Source: Bacteroidales bacterium (lineage in GTDB: Bacteria > Bacteroidota > Bacteroidia > Bacteroidales > WCHB1-69). From it: a DNA stretch of 18,876 bases. The notes under the pieces were generated by a model. It ran no database searches. It was given only the letters and a program-made list of their open reading frames with translations, and was not told where the DNA came from. The translations under genes and the position numbers were made by a program. The stretch lies in assembly GCA_012838875.1 (NCBI GenBank), contig DUOL01000165.1, forward strand, positions 1-18,876, written 5' to 3'. Positions 13,328 to 18,876 of the stretch are shown here, piece after piece; within the stretch, counting starts at the first letter, position 1; each line of letters begins with the position of its first letter.

Positions 13328-15995
13328 TCAAATAATGCTGTTTGAAAAAAGATTCATATAAATGCCTTTCATCAGGATGATTATAGTATGAAGTGTAGTT
13401 AGAAGCAGAAATTACGTAAGTTACAATAGCTTTTGTTTTATTATAAGCATAAAATTTCTCACTTTCAATGATATTGTGGTAATATTCAAGTGCCGTTTCT
13501 TTATTTTTAAACTTTGCTAATGTTAGCATCTGTTCATTTTGGTTAATATAAATACTGCTTATGTTTATATTTAACAGACTGTAAAATTCACGATTAAAGG
13601 CTGCAATGTCGCCCTTAATATCCTGAATCGTAGATTTTATTTTATGCACATTAACTAACATGATAAGAAAATGTTGTTCTTGCGGAGAAACAACAAAAAG
13701 TTCCTTTGAATCATCATTTTTTGCATTCTTTTCGTCTAATTTACTAGTTGATTTAGTGCCGGAAGAGGGAGCTTGGTCCAGAAAAAGCCTTGCTAAGCCG
13801 GCTACTTCCGATTTAGGATAAAGGGAGGTAATACGAAGCATCTCTTCTTTTAAAGTCTTCTCTCCTTCGGTTTGTCCAATAGCAATAGCACGAAGATATA
13901 AGAATTTAGGTTTTAAAAGGGAGTCGTTACAAACGGGGAGGGCTTCATCTGCCAGAGCAACGGTTTTGGTCCACTGTTTGTTACTATATGCTATGTACGT
14001 TTCTTCGTATTTCTTCTTCAATTTCTCAGCCTCCGCTAATAATTTTTCGTTATACTTCGGGTCTATAATCAACTTTGCAAAGTCGGAGTTCGGGTATTGA
14101 CTTAATATGATATTCTTATACTCCTCAGCTTTTGGGTTCTTATCTTTTGAATAATTGAGATATAACAAATAGAGGGACGGGGCGGTGTACTGATGTTTAG
14201 GATAGCGTTGTATCAATTTTTCGAGCATATTATTCCCCTTTTCCTTGTCGCCAAGTAAATCGAGATAGATTAAAGCCGCATTGTACATGGCATTGGCGAT
14301 TTTGCCATCGGAACTATCTTTAGCTGCAGCCGTAAGAGGTAAATCCTGCAAATAAAAAGCCGGCTTTTTGGGGTCGTTTTCACGTTTTGTGCGGGTAGAG
14401 TCACTGTCGTCATCATCATCATCATAAGCGTTTGCAGGTTCATTTATCGCTGTAAGATCATCAAAAGAAATTTGCTGTTTATTACTTACCCTCCAATTAT
14501 CTTCTAATTTCCGTGTGCCCCATTTTTTTATAAATTCCGTTCTGCCCGCCGTTACTAATGTCGGATTGTAAAAATACCATTTCCCGGTCGTTGAGGTTGG
14601 ATTAGTAACATTCACATTAGCCATTCCTAAAGCACGTTGAATAGCCAACTCTTTATCTGCTTCCGCCTTTTTTTGCTCGTTCTCTTTTCTTATGTAATTG
14701 TTAACCATATTGTTAACCCACACCGTTCTTGCACTGGGCGACAGAGCAGCGATTCGTTGCAAGCTGTCTTGCGTATATATCACATTAAGATTGGTAACTA
14801 AATCCGTTAAAATCTTGTTCTTTTTTATAATATTACTATAATTAGGGTAATTTCTTGGTAATGAGACGGTGGCGGTATCATAATAGGCTTGTGCTTCGGG
14901 ATACATCTCACTGTTAAAATAGATATCCGCCAATTTTAAAGCCGAATAAGAACGCTGAAAATCATTAGATGTTGAGGTGCTTACAGATAATCTTAAATTC
15001 TTTATTTGCTCTTTTTGGTCTTCATCAATTCTTGCAATCTCAGAAATTGCATAGTAAATCTGGTCGCGAAACTCTCTGTTTTTCTCCTCTTTCAGCATCT
15101 TGTTCAATACTTTTAGGATTTCGGCTTTAGAGGCAGGTGTTCCGTCATAATTGCTTGCTAAGTGCATGCGAGCATTAAATTCCAACTCATAGGAAGGATT
15201 TCCCTTGATAACTTTTAAAAAATATTGATGAGCATCGTGTGTTAGCTCCATGGATTCATAGAGCTGTCCCAAAATAAAATAGAGCCTGTTTCTGAATTTT
15301 TTCGATGGTTTATTTTTAAGAACATCGAGAATATGGTCAATGGCCATTTGCTTATCGCCGTCGGGAGCTGTAAGATAGTATTCTGCCGCCGCCGCATGAA
15401 AAAGACGATTGTATTTTTTGGATTTTAGAGGGATGATAGCCGCGTGTGCCTCATTTAACATAGCCTCTGCACGTGGGAAATAGCTCTGACGCACGTATGA
15501 ACGCACCAACCAAATCATCGCTTCTTCTTTACAATTTCCCTTTTTATGAGTGGAAATAATGTAAGAAAATACACGTTGAGCTTGCATGTAATCTTGTTTG
15601 TGAAAATAGGCTTTGCCCATTAATAAATAGGCATCGTCCATTGTCCTTACATACTCTTTCCCTTTAATGAAAATGGAGTGTTTATAGATAGATTTGGAAG
15701 CCTTTTCAATTGCCCGATTGAACGAAGATAAAGAAGAACTTAACTCCTCTTTTGCAGGATAGGGATATATAGGTAAAATAGTTGTATAATTATCCTTAAC
15801 GTTTTCATAAAGAGACTTTTCTCCTGCTTTCAATGCTTCTTTACCATTAAAATTGATATTGTAATGGGAAGTTACCGTATGATATGCCCTATTAATAGGT
15901 GTGTTTTTTTTAGTCGAACAGTGACTCAAAAAGAATAGTACACCAATCAATAAGGTGATGATAATTAACCTGTTAACTGAAAAATATGTTTTCAA
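13314..15995 (-). CDS. porW: Type IX secretion system lipoprotein PorW/SprE
   Basis: A TPR lipoprotein needed for type IX secretion (PorW in Porphyromonas, SprE in gliding Flavobacterium), thought to link the inner-membrane motor to the outer-membrane translocon. The signal peptide ends in FLSHC, giving acylated Cys26. The -1 His is unusual for a lipobox but tolerated in this phylum. Family landmarks are the early YNINFNGKEAL block (45-55), many TPR-like helices through about 120-400, the WYFYNPT...FIKKWGTRKLEDNWR segment (about 468-500) and a second TPR set (about 560-720). A C-terminal domain follows (about 770-893) with FNREFYSLLNI and a late YESFF. An Asp-rich run sits near 520-530. The 893-residue length fits the family. 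It is transcribed from a TATCTTTG box, divergent from mazG, and its end overlaps the barrel protein gene. Confidence 0.87.
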   Translation of the reverse strand: MKTYFSVNRLIIITLLIGVLFFLSHCSTKKNTPINRAYHTVTSHYNINFNGKEALKAGEKSLYENVKDNYTTILPIYPYPAKEELSSSLSSFNRAIEKASKSIYKHSIFIKGKEYVRTMDDAYLLMGKAYFHKQDYMQAQRVFSYIISTHKKGNCKEEAMIWLVRSYVRQSYFPRAEAMLNEAHAAIIPLKSKKYNRLFHAAAAEYYLTAPDGDKQMAIDHILDVLKNKPSKKFRNRLYFILGQLYESMELTHDAHQYFLKVIKGNPSYELEFNARMHLASNYDGTPASKAEILKVLNKMLKEEKNREFRDQIYYAISEIARIDEDQKEQIKNLRLSVSTSTSNDFQRSYSALKLADIYFNSEMYPEAQAYYDTATVSLPRNYPNYSNIIKKNKILTDLVTNLNVIYTQDSLQRIAALSPSARTVWVNNMVNNYIRKENEQKKAEADKELAIQRALGMANVNVTNPTSTTGKWYFYNPTLVTAGRTEFIKKWGTRKLEDNWRVSNKQQISFDDLTAINEPANAYDDDDDDSDSTRTKRENDPKKPAFYLQDLPLTAAAKDSSDGKIANAMYNAALIYLDLLGDKEKGNNMLEKLIQRYPKHQYTAPSLYLLYLNYSKDKNPKAEEYKNIILSQYPNSDFAKLIIDPKYNEKLLAEAEKLKKKYEETYIAYSNKQWTKTVALADEALPVCNDSLLKPKFLYLRAIAIGQTEGEKTLKEEMLRITSLYPKSEVAGLARLFLDQAPSSGTKSTSKLDEKNAKNDDSKELFVVSPQEQHFLIMLVNVHKIKSTIQDIKGDIAAFNREFYSLLNINISSIYINQNEQMLTLAKFKNKETALEYYHNIIESEKFYAYNKTKAIVTYVISASNYTSYYNHPDERHLYESFFKQHYLNDDK

Positions 15996-16030
15996 TCGTC
16001 CTAAATTATTAGTTTATATAAAATACACCG

Positions 16031-16038
16031 CAAAGATA
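16031..16038 (-). promoter_or_regulatory. -7 promoter box of the porW operon
   Basis: CAAAGATA on the + strand reads TATCTTTG on the - strand, exactly matching TAnnTTTG, about 36 bp upstream of the porW ATG. It is divergent from the mazG promoter, with about 50 bp between the two boxes. Confidence 0.6.
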
Positions 16039-16089
16039 ACGTATTTCATTTAATTTTATTTTTAATATAAATAATTCCTAAAAAAAAAG

Positions 16090-16097
16090 TACTTTTG
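16090..16097 (+). promoter_or_regulatory. -7 promoter box of mazG - porE-like
   Basis: TACTTTTG fits TAnnTTTG exactly and lies 23 bp before the mazG ATG at 16121. No clear -33 element is seen in the A/T-only sequence upstream. Confidence 0.6.
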
Positions 16098-16120
16098 TAC
16101 ACAATTTAAAATTTTTGAAA

Positions 16121-16894
16121 ATGAATGATGAGAGATTAATTGCTTTTGAACGCTTATTGAACATAATGGATAAAGTAAGGGCAAATTGTCCTTGGGATAA
16201 GAAGCAAACTTTTGAATCTTTGCGATACCTTACCATCGAAGAGACTTACGAACTTAGCGATGCAATTATTGATAAAAAATATGATGATGTTGCCAAAGAG
16301 TTAGGGGACTTGATGCTCCATATTGTATTTTATTCCAAAATTGCCGAAGAAAAGAATCTTTTTTCCATAACTGACGTGCTAAGCGGTATAAACGAAAAAC
16401 TTATTCGGCGTCATCCTCATATTTTCGGAGATGTTAAAGTAAGTAGTTCTGAGGAAGTTAAGGAAAATTGGGAACAAATAAAATTAAAAGAGGGGAATCG
16501 TTCGGTGTTAGGTGGTATTCCTACTTCATTGCCCGCTATGGTGAAAGCACTTCGCATTCAAGAAAAAGCTCAAGGTATCGGCTTCGATTGGGAAAATACG
16601 GAGCAGGTATTAGAAAAAGTAAAAGAGGAGATTACTGAGTTTTGTGTCGAAAAAGAGAAAAAATCGGAACAAATGGAAGATGAGTTCGGTGATTTGCTTT
16701 TTGCTTTAATTAATTTTGCGCGATTTATTGATATTAACCCCGAAGACGCCTTAGAAAAAACAAACCATAAGTTTATAAAACGTTTTCAGCACATGGAAAA
16801 ACGAACAAAAGAACTAAATAAACAAATGGCTGATATGTCGTTAAATGAATTAGAAGAACTGTGGCAAGAGGCTAAAAGGGATATTGAAAATTAA
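16121..16894 (+). CDS. mazG: Nucleoside triphosphate pyrophosphohydrolase MazG
   Basis: Hydrolyses (d)NTPs to NMP and pyrophosphate in the cytoplasm, cleaning the nucleotide pool and, in Escherichia coli, modulating ppGpp during starvation. Both tandem MazG domains are present. The first has the metal-binding EETYE at 40-44 with E60xxD63. The second has EEITE at 169-173 with E188xxD191. CPWD at 23-26, the linker HPHIFGD (98-104) and the second-domain lead-in KAQGIGFDW (149-157) match the long bacterial MazG (257 residues here). The ATG at 16121 is chosen over a TTG two codons upstream. It is followed after 12 bp by the porE-like gene and probably shares its transcript, though the two have no obvious biochemical link. 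Confidence 0.95.
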   Translation: MNDERLIAFERLLNIMDKVRANCPWDKKQTFESLRYLTIEETYELSDAIIDKKYDDVAKELGDLMLHIVFYSKIAEEKNLFSITDVLSGINEKLIRRHPHIFGDVKVSSSEEVKENWEQIKLKEGNRSVLGGIPTSLPAMVKALRIQEKAQGIGFDWENTEQVLEKVKEEITEFCVEKEKKSEQMEDEFGDLLFALINFARFIDINPEDALEKTNHKFIKRFQHMEKRTKELNKQMADMSLNELEELWQEAKRDIEN

Positions 16895-16906
16895 AAATAA
16901 AGATAG

Positions 16907-18868
16907 ATGATAATCAAAAGAGATGTAAAATTAGTTTTGCTAATAGGGCTTTTTCTCCTCTTTTTATGTTCAGTCGGTTCGGCTCAAACAAAAGTGGAGA
17001 AAAAAGTGGAAAAGAAGATAGAGAAATTGTGCGAAAAGACAATGAAAGCAATGCAAAAACAGCAATATGACAAGGCTTCGCAATATTTGAAACAAGTTTT
17101 TTTGTTAGATTCTCAGTTCGCTAAAGCTTACGTAATACAAGGCGATTTATACTCATTGATGATGCAAGCCGAGAAATCGGTCGAGGCTTATAATAAAGCA
17201 TTGAAACTTTATGAAAAACCGAAGCCCATGCTCTATTTTGTTACGGCAGAGGAAGAGATGAAATGCGGAAGATATGAGGAGGCTCAACAAAATTATTTGC
17301 ACTATTTGAATGCATATACATCTCAACCTCCTCTATTAGAAGAGGTTAATAAGCAATTGGAAAATTGTAAATTCAGCATAGAAGCTATAAAACGTCCTAT
17401 GAAATTTGCTCCTATTAATATGGGAAGTGCTATTAATTCCGAGTGGGACGAATATTTGTCAACGTTGACAGCCGATGAAGAAGAGTTTATTTTTACGGTA
17501 CGCCGCCCCAGAGATAAGAAGACTATTTGCAATTTTTGTGCTACGGAAGAGGATTTTTATAATAGTTTTAAGAAAGATGGTATTTGGCAGGAACGACAGC
17601 CGTTAGGACCGCCTATTAACACAAGTTATAACGAAGGGGCACAATCTATCTCGCCGGATGGGCGCTATCTTTTCTATACGTTGTGTAATACCGATTTCGG
17701 GTACGGAAGTTGCGACCTATATTGGGCAAAACGTATTGGAGATCGTTGGAGTCGGGCGAGAAATTTCGGACCGCCCGTGAATACTAAATTTTGGGAATCG
17801 CAGCCAACCATTGCTCCGGACGGAAAGACAATCTATTTTGCCTCTAATCGTCCCGGCGGAGAAGGCGGCATTGATATTTGGAAGACCGAAATGGTTGAAG
17901 AGGGCGTCTTTACGACTCCGGAAAATTTGGGAAAAAACATTAATACAAAGTATGATGAAACAGCCCCTTTTATCCATGCGGACGGTAGAACACTCTATTT
18001 TGTTTCAGACGGACACCCCGGTTTTGGGGGTAGAGATATCTTTTTCTCTTCTCTCTCCCATGATAATCAATGGCAAACGCCCGTTAATTTGGGTACGCCG
18101 ATTAACACGCCGGACGATGAAATAAATATCGTTATCAATGCGGCTGGCACGACAGGTTATTTCTCTTCCGATAAGGAAGGCGGCTTCGGCGGACAGGATC
18201 TTTACTATTTTGAACTGGATGAGCGAATCCGCCCCATTCCGGTTACCTATTTTAAAGGGAAAGTACAAGACGCTGAAACGGGTCGAACTTTGGAAGCACA
18301 AATTGAGCTTATCGATTTAGAAACGTCGCAATTACTTACAGCTACTACATCAGACCCCGAGACCGGAGAATTCTTAGCCTGTATCCTCACCGGTACTAAC
18401 GTTTTAATGAATATTACTCATCCTTTTTATCCATTCTATTCCGAAAATTTTCAACTTCAAGAATCTTATTCCGAGTTAGAACCCTACGAAAAAAATATTT
18501 TATTACGTAAACCAAAAATAGGAAATACCTTTGTGTTAAGGAATATCTTCTTTGAGTTCGATAAAAGTGAATTGTTACCCGAATCTCACGTAGAATTGAA
18601 TAAATTAGTTACCTATCTGAAAAATAATCTGACCATAGAGATTGAAATTGGCGGACATACGGATAATGTAGGCAGTAACGTATATAATGAAAGATTATCC
18701 CTCGAGAGAGCCAAAGCGGTCTATCAATATTTGATTTCTCACGGTATTTCAGCCTCACGATTAACTTATAAAGGCTACGGAGAAAATTCCCCGATTGTTA
18801 GCAATGATACCGAAGAGGGCAGAGCCTTAAACAGACGTACGGAGTTTAAAATTGTGGGATATAAATAG
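16907..18868 (+). CDS. porE: PorE-like T9SS protein: TPR, beta-propeller, CRD and OmpA-type peptidoglycan-binding domain
   Basis: A 653-residue periplasmic protein expected to tether the type IX secretion machinery to peptidoglycan. The signal peptide is about 1-26 (VGSA|Q). A Cys at 21 is present but preceded by Leu, so a lipobox is doubtful. TPR helices span about 42-160 after a Lys/Glu-rich start. PD40 propeller strands span about 165-440, with repeated SPDGRYLFYT, APDGKTIYFAS and HADGRTLYFVS. A carboxypeptidase-regulatory-like fold covers about 446-530 and a complete OmpA_C domain about 540-650. In the last, Asp586 (GHTDNVG) and Arg601 are the expected diaminopimelate-binding residues. 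The domain order and length match P. gingivalis PorE. Many Bacteroidota carry several paralogues with this layout, so the exact name is less sure than the architecture. It is 12 bp after mazG and near porW. Confidence 0.75.
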   Translation: MIIKRDVKLVLLIGLFLLFLCSVGSAQTKVEKKVEKKIEKLCEKTMKAMQKQQYDKASQYLKQVFLLDSQFAKAYVIQGDLYSLMMQAEKSVEAYNKALKLYEKPKPMLYFVTAEEEMKCGRYEEAQQNYLHYLNAYTSQPPLLEEVNKQLENCKFSIEAIKRPMKFAPINMGSAINSEWDEYLSTLTADEEEFIFTVRRPRDKKTICNFCATEEDFYNSFKKDGIWQERQPLGPPINTSYNEGAQSISPDGRYLFYTLCNTDFGYGSCDLYWAKRIGDRWSRARNFGPPVNTKFWESQPTIAPDGKTIYFASNRPGGEGGIDIWKTEMVEEGVFTTPENLGKNINTKYDETAPFIHADGRTLYFVSDGHPGFGGRDIFFSSLSHDNQWQTPVNLGTPINTPDDEINIVINAAGTTGYFSSDKEGGFGGQDLYYFELDERIRPIPVTYFKGKVQDAETGRTLEAQIELIDLETSQLLTATTSDPETGEFLACILTGTNVLMNITHPFYPFYSENFQLQESYSELEPYEKNILLRKPKIGNTFVLRNIFFEFDKSELLPESHVELNKLVTYLKNNLTIEIEIGGHTDNVGSNVYNERLSLERAKAVYQYLISHGISASRLTYKGYGENSPIVSNDTEEGRALNRRTEFKIVGYK

Positions 18869-18876
18869 AAACGTGC

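Noticed and set aside
16934..16990. Lipoprotein signal in the porE-like protein (Cys21)
   Set aside because: The residue before the Cys is Leu, which signal peptidase II does not favour, and a standard signal peptidase I site follows at VGSA|Q.
17811..18301. Open frames of about 60-104 codons inside the porE-like gene on both strands
   Set aside because: They are shadows of a strongly conserved propeller/CRD coding region and show no recognisable protein features.
1..18876. tRNA, rRNA, riboswitch or CRISPR array
   Set aside because: No cloverleaf, rRNA segment, regularly spaced repeat array or long structured leader was recognised on reading the intergenic regions.

Overview
This window looks like chromosomal DNA from a member of the Bacteroidota, most likely a Bacteroidales-type organism, though the exact genus cannot be read from the sequence. 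The DNA is AT-rich. Five genes are preceded by the TAnnTTTG -7 box used by the Bacteroidota housekeeping sigma factor, and Shine-Dalgarno sites are weak or absent. There are lipoproteins with Bacteroidota-style acidic/lysine sorting residues, a carboxynorspermidine decarboxylase, and two recognisable components of the type IX secretion system (T9SS), which is restricted to this phylum. No rRNA, tRNA, CRISPR array, insertion sequence or phage gene was seen.

Region 1 (1-4706, + strand) is a tightly packed four-gene surface-glycan cassette. It encodes a fused cytidylyltransferase/short-chain dehydrogenase of the Acs1/Bcs1 type (CDP-ribitol synthesis), an ATP-grasp/HAD fusion of unknown substrate, a LicD-family phosphotransferase and a GT2 glycosyltransferase. 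The pairing of a CDP-ribitol synthase with a LicD protein echoes the human ISPD plus FKTN/FKRP system, in which LicD-type enzymes transfer ribitol-5-phosphate. The cassette may therefore add phosphoribitol, or a related CDP-activated polyol, to a glycan. The upstream region carries a GC-rich patch. A short direct repeat (AAGTCAGGAAA) lies on both sides of the cassette and again beyond the next gene.

Region 2 (4772-8727, - strand) holds an AlkD-type DNA glycosylase, a small lipoprotein predicted to be surface-exposed, and a probable surA-moxR operon (double-parvulin periplasmic isomerase followed by a MoxR AAA+ ATPase). The DUF58 and von Willebrand genes that usually follow moxR are missing.

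Region 3 (8911-18868) holds nspC (+), which converges with only 4 bp to spare on a large - strand operon. That operon consists of porW/sprE, a T9SS lipoprotein, overlapping by 14 bp a 1083-residue protein that combines a degenerate metalloprotease-like domain, a TolB-like propeller and an outer-membrane barrel. Diverging from porW is a mazG - porE-like pair (+). The PorE-like protein has the TPR/propeller/CRD/OmpA layout of T9SS PorE. SurA-like chaperoning, PorW, the barrel protein and PorE-like together make this half of the window an envelope-biogenesis and secretion neighbourhood. MazG and NspC are housekeeping genes set among them.
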